Assembly (NCBI GenBank): GCA_003497135.1
Contig: DNKR01000029.1
Coordinates: 6,953-27,925, forward strand
From: Candidatus Uhrbacteria bacterium
GTDB lineage: Bacteria; Patescibacteriota; Patescibacteriia; UBA9934; UBA9568
Direction of reading: 5' to 3'
Length of the DNA: 20,973 nucleotides
Shown here: positions 13,197-19,174 of the stretch, in pieces
Layout of the letters: each line of letters opens with the position of its first letter
Position numbering within the stretch: position 1 is the stretch's first letter
Translations under genes and position numbers: made by a program
Notes under the pieces: model-generated
Seen by the model: the letters and a program-made list of their open reading frames with translations, nothing else
Told to the model about the DNA's origin: nothing
Databases searched by the model: none

Positions 13197-14549
13197 ATGG
13201 CACTACCAAAAGTTATCGGTACAAATCACAGTATTACCTTAACCACAGGCAAGAAAGCTCGTGTAGTACTGTTGAATAATGCCGCCACCACCCCGCCCTT
13301 TGAGAAAACATTCAAAGAGGTGAGCAATTTTTTGCAAACATACGGAGCACTTCATCGTGGCGCAGGTCCTCATGCAAACATTACTTTTCTTAAAGTCCAA
13401 GACGCGCTAAGTAACATTCGAAAGTTTTTGAATTTACCAGAGAGCCATGCTTTGCTTTTTACTCAAAACACCAGCGCGGCAATCAATTTATTCGCACGAA
13501 TGTTGCATTTGAAAAAGTCCGATGTTGTCATTACTTCGTCAATCGAGCACACATCGAACAATCTTGCGTGGCAGTACAATACTGAAGCGCAAGTCGTGGA
13601 AGTACATGCTTTTGAAGACGGCTCACTTGACTACAATGATTTGGAAAAGAAAGCCGCAAAGCATGGCAAAAAATTGAAGCTTATTACCATGACTGGTGCG
13701 TCAAACCAGACTGGCTATATTCCGGATATTCAAAAACTTTCGAAAGTCGCACATAAATACAACGCATTACTTTTTATCGACGCCGCTCAACTTGCCCCGC
13801 ACCGAAAAATGGATATGAAGCAGGACGGTATTGACGCTCTTGCTTTTTCCGCTCACAAAGTCTATGCCCCTTTTGGTATTGGCGTCCTCGCCTTGCCAAA
13901 GTCTTTGCTCGACACTATTCCTGCTGACCCTGGTGGTGGCTCAATCGACATGATAAGTGAAAAAGATATTCTCTGGGCACCACCGCAAGAGCGTCACCAA
14001 ACTGGCACGTGGAATGTTACAGGGATTATCGCGCTAGCCGCCAGTTGTAAAGTGCTCATGGACGCAAGTTGGAAAGCGGTGGAAAAACACGAGCGTGAGT
14101 TGGTTAAATACATGGCTGAACGTTTACCAAAAATTCCTAACATCACTATACATGTGCCACCTGAAAAATATCTTACTGAAAATCGGATCGGCACATTTCC
14201 GTTTAACATCGCAAGTATTCACCACGCCCAGCTTGCATCCATTTTGGAACACGAGTACGGCATAGAAACACGTGCTGGCACCATTTGCAATCATCGTCTT
14301 GTTCGTCGTTGGTTCAAAATTTCTGACGCCGAACAAAAAAAGATAGAACAAGAAATTGCAAATGGTAACCGTCTTGCTTCTTATGGAATTGTGCGAGCAA
14401 GTTTTGCTATCCATAATACAAAGAAAGATATTGATTTGTTGCTCACTGCTCTAACTGAAATTGCAAAAAATGGTCCAAAGTTAAAATATAAGCCGGTACC
14501 TAACGAGGAAATTTTTGTGCCGATAACAAAGAAAAAATATGACAAGTGA
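13197..14549 (+). CDS. class V aminotransferase, cysteine-desulfurase (SufS/CsdA)-like, cassette 2
   Basis: A 450-residue PLP enzyme of fold type I. LLNNAATTPP (25-34) is the substrate-side N-terminal motif. His118 in SSIEHTSN stacks on PLP, Asp195 (LLFIDAAQ) contacts the pyridine nitrogen, and Lys221 in FSAHKVYAPFGIG forms the Schiff base. Arg359 and Cys364 in ETRAGTICNH fit the RxGxxC context of SufS, where the cysteine takes sulfur from L-cysteine. A desulfurase or selenocysteine-lyase-type reaction is therefore plausible, but many class V enzymes with other substrates look alike. The last 35 residues extend past the usual end. The stop (TGA) overlaps the start of the next methyltransferase by 11 bases, implying coupled translation. 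No suf/isc genes are adjacent. Confidence 0.88.
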   Translation: MALPKVIGTNHSITLTTGKKARVVLLNNAATTPPFEKTFKEVSNFLQTYGALHRGAGPHANITFLKVQDALSNIRKFLNLPESHALLFTQNTSAAINLFARMLHLKKSDVVITSSIEHTSNNLAWQYNTEAQVVEVHAFEDGSLDYNDLEKKAAKHGKKLKLITMTGASNQTGYIPDIQKLSKVAHKYNALLFIDAAQLAPHRKMDMKQDGIDALAFSAHKVYAPFGIGVLALPKSLLDTIPADPGGGSIDMISEKDILWAPPQERHQTGTWNVTGIIALAASCKVLMDASWKAVEKHERELVKYMAERLPKIPNITIHVPPEKYLTENRIGTFPFNIASIHHAQLASILEHEYGIETRAGTICNHRLVRRWFKISDAEQKKIEQEIANGNRLASYGIVRASFAIHNTKKDIDLLLTALTEIAKNGPKLKYKPVPNEEIFVPITKKKYDK

Positions 14550-15345
14550 ACAACCGCCAAAAATTTCTTGCCAGCTTTGTGGAGGAACACATCCGACCGA
14601 TGAACACGAGACACAAGCACGTCCAGAATCGCCACCAGATCAAAAAGAAAGAACTACCAACGTCGCACCAGAGGATTTGAATTATGATCGGTACGAAGCA
14701 GAGAAATATGACGATGACATACGCCGATCAATCCCCGGTTACGAAGAAATGCATAAAGAAATTGACGATGTTGTGACAGAGTACGTAGCGAATAACAAAG
14801 TCGATAATGTGCTTGATCTTGGTGTTGGGACAGGACTGACCGCAGAAAGATTGCTTAAATTTACCCCCGATGCAACACTAACCGCTGTAGATTTTTCTGC
14901 GCAAATGATGAAGGGTGCAGAAAAACGACTTGCCGACGCAAAGAAAAAATTCTTAATCGGTGATTATTCAGAAATTGATTTCGGCAAAGATTATGATGTC
15001 GTTGTATCTGTAATAGGTCTTCATCATCAAAATGACGAGGGCAAGAAAAAAATGTTCCAAAGAATTTATGACGCGCTCAAGCCCGGTGGTATTTTCATTT
15101 TTGGCGATTTAGTTACCTACAAAGATCCCAAAAAAGCAACCACAAACGAGGAAAAACATTTTCAATTTCTACGCGAAAACGCACGCGACGAACAATCGTT
15201 GAAAGAATGGGAGGAGCATCATCGGGAGAAAAATTTACTCGCGCCAATAGAGGATCAAATTGAATGGCTCAAAGAAGCGGGTTTTTATGAAGTTGAAGTA
15301 AAGTTTGAACACCTGAACACAGCATTGATTGTTGCGAAGAAATAA
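14539..15345 (+). CDS. SAM-dependent methyltransferase with N-terminal zinc-knuckle-like motif, cassette 2
   Basis: A 268-residue class I methyltransferase. Motif I is VLDLGVGTGLTAERL (about 90-104), followed by the acidic residue in LTAVDFS and the post-motif LKPGGIFIFGDLV. Homology to the cassette 1 enzyme runs along the whole catalytic domain (IPGYEEMHKE, GLHHQND, WLKEAGF). Before the domain are about 50 extra residues with CQLCGGTHPTDEHE, a possible C-x2-C...H...H metal site, and a Pro/Glu-rich linker. It overlaps the upstream PLP enzyme by 11 bases and so is probably made in step with it. Joint action of the two on one small molecule is an inference; the substrate is unknown. Confidence 0.87.
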   Translation: MTSEQPPKISCQLCGGTHPTDEHETQARPESPPDQKERTTNVAPEDLNYDRYEAEKYDDDIRRSIPGYEEMHKEIDDVVTEYVANNKVDNVLDLGVGTGLTAERLLKFTPDATLTAVDFSAQMMKGAEKRLADAKKKFLIGDYSEIDFGKDYDVVVSVIGLHHQNDEGKKKMFQRIYDALKPGGIFIFGDLVTYKDPKKATTNEEKHFQFLRENARDEQSLKEWEEHHREKNLLAPIEDQIEWLKEAGFYEVEVKFEHLNTALIVAKK

Positions 15346-15351
15346 TTAGGA

Positions 15352-15400
15352 GTTGGCGGGGCGCAATTCACCCTCTAACCCCCTCTTGCGCCCCGCCAAC
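15352..15400 (+). repeat. hairpin with conserved C-rich loop, copy A
   Basis: A perfect 14-bp stem (GTTGGCGGGGCGCA at 15352-15365, TGCGCCCCGCCAAC at 15387-15400) encloses a 21-nt loop 15366-15386 starting ATTCACCC and containing CTAACCCC. It begins 6 bases after the methyltransferase stop. There is no T tract. A second hairpin at 18158-18204 has the same stem length and nearly the same loop but an unrelated stem. A processing, stability or termination role is possible. Confidence 0.85.
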
Positions 15401-15407
15401 ATTGAAT

Positions 15408-15477
15408 AAAAGAAATTGGCCTTGCGGAAAAGTGATTTTCTTTCAGAAAATAAAAGGAAAAGCATACATCGTACAAC
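15408..15477. repeat. right inverted arm of cassette 2 (70 nt)
   Basis: Reverse complement of 13036-13105 at 51 of 70 positions. Its mini-hairpin (ATTTTCT, loop GAA, AGAAAAT on the minus strand) replaces the GC-rich one of the left arm at the same place. The arm ends in the left R box of attC2. Confidence 0.9.
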
Positions 15478-15576
15478 AGCACGATATCCGGTTCGCGCTT
15501 GGCTAACGCCAAATGCTCACCCAAATTTTCACTCCACTGCGTTTCGTGAAAACTTCGGATATCGGCGACGTTGAAC
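15471..15576 (+). other. attC2 recombination site
   Basis: R boxes are GTACAAC (15471-15477) and GTTGAAC (15570-15576; exact GTTRRRY). The stem is formed by GC, bulged A15481 and CGATATCCG (15479-15490) with CGGATATCGGC (15556-15566, G-C pairing throughout). The bulged A is like the extrahelical bases that set strand choice in attC. Its stem sequence differs from the other four sites, but position and spacing agree. Length 106 nt. Confidence 0.8.
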
Positions 15577-15639
15577 GAAATAGCAAACATTTTGATAAAT
15601 TTTTTTCAAAAATTTAAGTCACAATTTTATTTTTCCAAT
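15570..15639. repeat. left inverted arm of cassette 3
   Basis: The first 27 bases match the reverse complement of the cassette end (16065 backwards) at 23 positions, and the last 17 (15623-15639) match exactly (16017-16001). The middle holds a mini-hairpin (TAAATTTTT, loop TTC, AAAAATTTA) unlike that of the right arm. Confidence 0.85.
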
Positions 15640-15647
15640 CCATCTGT

Positions 15648-16013
15648 ATGGAACGAGAGCCATCTTCACAAGAAAATCAAAAGCAAGAATTAATAGAAGG
15701 TCTTAGCCGCCTAAAAACTGACTACAAAGACGGCATTCCTGATGAAATCAAACATTCAGTATCAAAAGATTCTGGCTGGAAAGTTCAAAGAGGGGTTTGG
15801 TTTCAAGCGGTGGCTTTAAGATTATCAGATATATTAAGAAGACAATACGGCGGCGAAGCCATTATTCCAAAGGGACTCTTTGACGAGGTTCTCGTATATT
15901 ATAGAAAACTTGTAAACGATGATAATCCCTTAAAGCAAAGACTTACTGTCCAATCAGATATAGATGAAGCAGAAGCCATAATAGATAAGCTAATAACGGA
16001 ATTGGAAAAATAA
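15648..16013 (+). CDS. hypothetical protein, cassette 3
   Basis: A 121-residue, charged, probably all-helical cytoplasmic protein with no signal peptide, membrane segment, cysteine cluster or motif that I recognise. The segment WKVQRGVWFQAVALRLSDIL suggests an amphipathic helix. It is the only gene of the smallest cassette (about 600 bases). The last codons lie inside the right inverted arm (16001-16065), so the C-terminal ELEK and the stop are dictated by the arm sequence. The start at 15648 follows the left arm by 8 bases with no visible ribosome-binding site. Small single-gene cassettes of unknown function are typical of integrons. Confidence 0.72.
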   Translation: MEREPSSQENQKQELIEGLSRLKTDYKDGIPDEIKHSVSKDSGWKVQRGVWFQAVALRLSDILRRQYGGEAIIPKGLFDEVLVYYRKLVNDDNPLKQRLTVQSDIDEAEAIIDKLITELEK

Positions 16014-16065
16014 AATTATAAATATTTTGCTACGCAAAATCAAAATGTTCGCTACATCGTTTAAC
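16001..16065. repeat. right inverted arm of cassette 3
   Basis: Partner of 15570-15639. On the minus strand its mini-hairpin is ATTTTGC, loop GTA, GCAAAAT. It overlaps the 3' end of the cassette 3 gene and ends in the left R box of attC3. Confidence 0.85.
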
Positions 16066-16183
16066 AGCGTGTATGCGTTCCAAGACATGATGCACGGGCA
16101 AGCAAATTGAAAAACCCCGCTTCTTTTGATACAGTAGATAAGGATGCGGGGTTTTCAACATCGCATACACGCGAACGTTATAC
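16059..16183 (+). other. attC3 recombination site
   Basis: The left R box GTTTAAC (16059-16065) fits RYYYAAC. A perfect 11-bp stem joins GCGTGTATGCG (16067-16077) and CGCATACACGC (16162-16172). The spacer GAAC precedes the right R box GTTATAC (16177-16183). The variable terminal part forms a long GC-rich hairpin (CCCCGC with GCGGGG) whose loop shares a 25-nt identical run with attC4. Length 125 nt. Confidence 0.87.
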
Positions 16184-16256
16184 GCAATTCAAAAAATATT
16201 TTTCTACTATGAATATTGAGATAGGCTTTCAAAATATGGATAAATTTGATTTTTTC
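16177..16256. repeat. left inverted arm of cassette 4 (80 nt)
   Basis: It matches the reverse complement of 18206-18285 in four identical blocks of 9, 17, 11 and 16 bases (for example TTCAAAAAATATTTTTC and GATAGGCTTTC), with variable stretches of near-equal length between. It starts exactly at the R-box recombination base. Confidence 0.92.
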
Positions 16257-16261
16257 TTTAT

Positions 16262-16320
16262 TATAGGGGGGATAATTGTGTTTTCTTCCGTTCCGCTTCA
16301 GAAAACGATTTATTTATAAA
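16262..16320 (+). promoter_or_regulatory. leader element shared with cassette 2
   Basis: It has the same order as 13117-13170: a G run (TATAGGGGGGATAATTG), a hairpin with GTTTTCT (16280-16286) and AGAAAAC (16300-16306), then GATTT and TATAAA just before the gene. The two cassettes carry unrelated genes, so the element is a property of the cassettes, not of the product. Confidence 0.45.
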
Positions 16321-16342
16321 TTCCTAACATTTAATCTTAGGT

Positions 16343-17089
16343 ATGAGCTTCCGTTACAATCCAATTCAAAGATGGGCAAAAATTATTTATAGGAAATTTA
16401 ATCCTGTTCCCGGCTCGCCTTGGACTAAAGGTCATGTTGATGACATTTGTAAAATTAATTTAGTCCCGCCTGAAACCTTGAAATCTTTTTTTGCGAGTTG
16501 CATAAAAACGCTCCAAGACCTCAAGGGAGAAAATGTTGGCGATTATCTTGAGTTTGGAGTTTTTAATGGCTCATCTTTAGGTAGTGCATACCTCACAGCA
16601 AAAAAGTTGAATATAAAATCAATGAGGTTTTTCGGCTTTGATGCTTTCAAGGGATTGCCTAAAGGTACAGATGAAGAACATGATGTTCTGCAAAAAGGAT
16701 TTTATGCTTGCTCTTTTGAGAAGATGAAAGAATGCTTGAAAAGAAGAGATGTTAATCCTGAAGAAGTAACTTGGGTTAAGGGTTGGTACAACGAAACCCT
16801 CAATAATAAAACCATAAAGAACCACAACATCAGTAAAATTGGCATTGTCTTTGTTGATTGCGATACTTACAGCTCATCAAAAGCAGTTTTTGATTTTCTT
16901 TCTCCTCTTATTACTGCACCAGCAATCTTTTGTTTAGATGACTGGAAATTATATGATATGGACATAAAAGGTACTGGCGAATACAAATCATTTAATGAAT
17001 TTTTAGAAGCCAATACTCATTTAGAAGCCAAGGAAATTAAATCATATAACAGAAAATCAAAATCATTTTTAGTACAACCAAAAAAATAA
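16343..17089 (+). CDS. TylF/MycF-like SAM-dependent O-methyltransferase, cassette 4
   Basis: A 248-residue protein of the macrocin O-methyltransferase (TylF) type. The SAM-binding strand-loop is YLEFGVFNGSSLG (68-80), followed by the acidic strand MRFFGFDAFKGLP (Asp100). Acidic residues matching the metal-binding set of MycF appear as Asp172/Asp174 in VFVDCDTYSSS and Asp199-Asp200 in FCLDDW. Known members methylate sugar hydroxyls on macrolides, and relatives act in surface-sugar pathways. Its stop is followed 9 bases later by the inositol-phosphate synthase start, so the two form one unit and a sugar or inositol-linked substrate is a reasonable guess. It is the first gene of cassette 4. Confidence 0.85.
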   Translation: MSFRYNPIQRWAKIIYRKFNPVPGSPWTKGHVDDICKINLVPPETLKSFFASCIKTLQDLKGENVGDYLEFGVFNGSSLGSAYLTAKKLNIKSMRFFGFDAFKGLPKGTDEEHDVLQKGFYACSFEKMKECLKRRDVNPEEVTWVKGWYNETLNNKTIKNHNISKIGIVFVDCDTYSSSKAVFDFLSPLITAPAIFCLDDWKLYDMDIKGTGEYKSFNEFLEANTHLEAKEIKSYNRKSKSFLVQPKK

Positions 17090-17098
17090 GTGAAGAAT

Positions 17099-18154
17099 AT
17101 GGGAAAAATCAATGTAGCAATCATCGGAGTAGGAAGTTTCACCAAAGCATTGGTTGAGGGTGTTTCTTTCTATACTAAAAATCCTGAAGAAAAAACGGGG
17201 TTATTACATCCTAAAATTGGAAATTACAAAGTCAAAGATATTAATTTTGTTTGTGCTTTTGATGTTGATGAGAGAAAAGTTGGTCAAAAACTACACAAAG
17301 CAATTTCTCTGGGCATGAATGTTACCCAAGAAATTACAACACCGATAAATTATGACGCTCTTGTTTATAGAGGTCCAACACTTGACGGCGTAATTGATGA
17401 AATGAAAGGCAGTTTTGTCCATGAAAGCAAAAAGCCCGTTGTTGATGTCGCAAAAATTCTCAAAGAAACAAAAACCGATGTTGTAGTTAATCTTGTGCCG
17501 TCTGGAAGTGACCAAGCTACTCATTTTTATGCAGAAGAAGCACTAAAAGCAGGTTGCAGTTTTATTAACTGTATTCCAACGCCACTTGCAACTGTTTCTA
17601 AATGGAGAAAAAAGTTTGAGGATAAAGGACTTGTGCTTTTGGGTGATGATACAAAAAGTCAACTCGGTGCGACAATTCTTAACAGATTTTTGTTACAACT
17701 CTTAAAAATGAGAGGTATCAAAGTTACAAAAACACACCAAGAAAATCGTGGCGGTAACGCAGACCATTTCAATTTATTATACAGATTTGCTCATAAAGAA
17801 AAATCAAAAAGCACGGCACTAAAGAAGTTTTTAGGAAAAGATGACGCTGAACCGACTGTCAAATTTTCATATACTGGAGAACCCTCAGGACATAAATTGG
17901 TCAATCTTGTAATTGAAGGCGAAATTTTCGGGCGTACACCAATTTTTATCACTTCTGTAATTGAAGATGAAATCAGTATCAACGGTGCTGGAACTGTTGT
18001 TGACGCAATTAGAATTGCCAAATTTTTAGTTGATAAGAAAAGACAAAAAGAAGCATTTAAAGCATGCCCTTTCTTGATGAAAACTCCGCCCGAACATATG
18101 GCAGATTCAGAGGCGCTGGAAGCATTTAACAAATTGTTTAAAAATTCTAAATAA
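17099..18154 (+). CDS. ino1: myo-inositol-1-phosphate synthase, cassette 4
   Basis: A 351-residue NAD-dependent enzyme converting glucose 6-phosphate to 1L-myo-inositol 1-phosphate, of the short archaeal/actinobacterial type. It shows the Rossmann start VAIIGVGSFTKALVEGV, then FVCAFDVDERKVG and RGPTLDG. NLVPSGSDQATHFYAEEAL leads to the catalytic-core motif GDDTKSQLGATI. Then come ENRGGNADHFNLL, INGAGTVVDAIRIAK and LMKTPPE. All conserved blocks are in order and length is near normal, so it looks functional. ATG 17099 was chosen because MGKINVAIIG fits family starts; GTG 17090, directly after the TylF stop, would add three residues. The product could feed inositol lipids or a compatible solute. 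No inositol-phosphatase is visible nearby. Confidence 0.92.
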   Translation: MGKINVAIIGVGSFTKALVEGVSFYTKNPEEKTGLLHPKIGNYKVKDINFVCAFDVDERKVGQKLHKAISLGMNVTQEITTPINYDALVYRGPTLDGVIDEMKGSFVHESKKPVVDVAKILKETKTDVVVNLVPSGSDQATHFYAEEALKAGCSFINCIPTPLATVSKWRKKFEDKGLVLLGDDTKSQLGATILNRFLLQLLKMRGIKVTKTHQENRGGNADHFNLLYRFAHKEKSKSTALKKFLGKDDAEPTVKFSYTGEPSGHKLVNLVIEGEIFGRTPIFITSVIEDEISINGAGTVVDAIRIAKFLVDKKRQKEAFKACPFLMKTPPEHMADSEALEAFNKLFKNSK

Positions 18155-18157
18155 TGA

Positions 18158-18204
18158 ATTTGAAAAATGAAATTCACCCCTAACCCCTCTTTCATTTTTC
18201 AAAT
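18158..18204 (+). repeat. hairpin with conserved C-rich loop, copy B
   Basis: A perfect 14-bp AT-rich stem (ATTTGAAAAATGAA at 18158-18171, TTCATTTTTCAAAT at 18191-18204) encloses the 19-nt loop ATTCACCCCTAACCCCTCT. The loop equals that of copy A apart from two one-base gaps. It starts 3 bases after the ino1 stop and lies just before the right arm of cassette 4. Confidence 0.85.
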
Positions 18205-18205
18205 A

Positions 18206-18285
18206 GAAAAAATCAAATTTACAATCAATGAAGAAAGCCTATCAGATAAACGAGAATGAAAAATATTTTTTGAACAGCGTATAAC
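18206..18285. repeat. right inverted arm of cassette 4 (80 nt)
   Basis: Partner of 16177-16256, the same length of 80 bases, ending in the left R box GTATAAC of attC4. That R box is the exact complement of the cassette's own starting R box GTTATAC, as expected for a circularisable cassette. Confidence 0.92.
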
Positions 18286-18397
18286 AGCGTGTATGCGGTT
18301 CGGCTCGCCCCTCATCCAAATTGAATAACCCCGCCTCTTTTGATACAGTAGATAAGGATGTGGGGGTTTTAATTTCGCAAACACGCGAACGTTATAA
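18279..18397 (+). other. attC4 recombination site
   Basis: R boxes are GTATAAC (18279-18285) and GTTATAA (18391-18397). The stem is GCGTGTATGCG (18287-18297) with CGCAAACACGC (18376-18386), 10 of 11 pairs, with spacer GAAC. The terminal hairpin and its loop are close to attC3. The right R box overlaps TATAAT (18393-18398), a possible -10 box for plus-strand transcription into cassette 5. Length 119 nt. Confidence 0.83.
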
Positions 18398-18412
18398 TAT
18401 ATGATCTCGATA

Positions 18413-18454
18413 TGGGCGTATCTGGATTCGAACCAGAGACCTTTACAATGTCAA
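18413..18454 (-). pseudogene. 3' half of a tRNA-Val(GAC)-like gene
   Basis: Read on the minus strand: anticodon loop TTGACAT (anticodon GAC, U33 and A37 in place), anticodon stem TGTAA, variable loop AGGTC, T arm TCTGG-TTCGAAT-CCAGA with a perfect 5-bp stem, acceptor strand TACGCCC and discriminator A, without encoded CCA. The required 5' half (GGGCGTA, a D arm, TTACA) is not adjacent, and I did not find it within the next 700 bases. It is either a fragment left by a tRNA-targeting element or the 3' exon of a tRNA split by an intron. A possible P7-like pairing (TGACTGA at 18608-18602 with TTAGTCA at 18497-18491) is weak support for the latter. Confidence 0.6.
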
Positions 18455-19174
18455 CCCGCCTTCATCCCTCCTTTGTTGTGACAGTTCCGATGACTAATGT
18501 AACAATGGTGGGTGATACTTGCAATCAGATATAGTTCTTGTTTCCGGCGACACCAATAACGATTCAAAACTTGATACTACCGAAACATGAACCTACACTT
18601 GTCAGTCAAGACTTATATATTATCCAAAAAAAACAGACTGCCTAGGTGAATGTTGAATGCTAGTGCAAGAGTTTTGGCGGTTTTACGCCATCAGCACAAA
18701 GAGAGACCAATGTTGAAAACATTGGTTTTTTCTTACTATTGACAGGTTAAGGCCAATGTTATACACTTAAATAGTTAATTAGTTAAATAATTATTTAACT
18801 GATTGGTGAGTATTTTTGATAGGTTTACGTAGCGTTCCGTGCTTCTTCCGAGTGTTTATTACCGCTCTTTACAGCATACGCAGACTTAAAGACACAGTAA
18901 ATTTCCTTCTGATATCGGGCATATCTTTCGGCTTCCTCTCCCTATGTGTGGGCCCATAATGTGATCTCGAAAGTTTACACACCGTTCTTTCAATCGCGAC
19001 GGGTCGCACTTCATTGTGCCTTCACTAAAACCAGACGCACTTTCTCTTGTTTTCGACAATATTGTCGAGATTCGAAGATAAGAGAAACTCACAATCAGTA
19101 TGCCAGATAGCGTATCAACGATGGTATATACTTAAATTATATAATAAATAAGCAAATATTAAATTGATGGTTAT
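18455..19174. other. gene-poor stretch inside cassette 5
   Basis: Apart from the hairpin terminator at 18706-18731, I recognise no gene here. It contains a perfect 20-nt AT palindrome (18781-18800, AGTTAAATAATTATTTAACT) and a perfect 16-nt palindrome TCGACAATATTGTCGA (19053-19068) inside a wider pairing of TTTCTCTT with AAGAGAAA. A TATAAT at 19140-19145 may be the -10 box of the ArsR-type gene, with no good -35 box. Base usage differs from the flanking cassettes, and the tRNA-like half lies at its left edge. Confidence 0.5.
18706..18731 (+). terminator. intrinsic terminator in cassette 5
   Basis: ACCAATGTT (18706-18714) pairs with AACATTGGT (18718-18726) around GAA, then a T run to 18731. 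With the TATAAT at 18393-18398 it would bound a plus-strand non-coding transcript of about 325 bases. CCAATGTT occurs again at 18752-18759. Confidence 0.7.

Noticed and set aside
15375..15590. Minus-strand 71-codon frame over attC2
   Set aside because: It is explained by the conserved-loop hairpin, the right arm of cassette 2 and the attC site.
18413..18731. Plus-strand tmRNA, suggested by GGGCGTATCTGGATTCGA at the 5' side and a terminator at 18731
   Set aside because: This sequence is simply the reverse complement of a perfect tRNA T arm and acceptor strand. No plus-strand T arm precedes TACGCCA at 18685-18691, that segment pairs locally with TGGCG, and no tag peptide ending ALAA is visible.
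18718..18765. Additional attC (AACATTGG ... CCAATGTT then GTTATAC-like ATAC)
   Set aside because: The left R box does not fit RYYYAAC, there is no spacer, and the AACATTGG copy is already used by the terminator hairpin. Kept only as a remote possibility.
18886..19092. Minus-strand open frame of 68 codons from GTG (contains TRESASGFSEGTMKCDPSRL)
   Set aside because: No recognisable family, no ribosome-binding site, and it overlaps palindromes. It could be a fragment of a real gene but cannot be supported.
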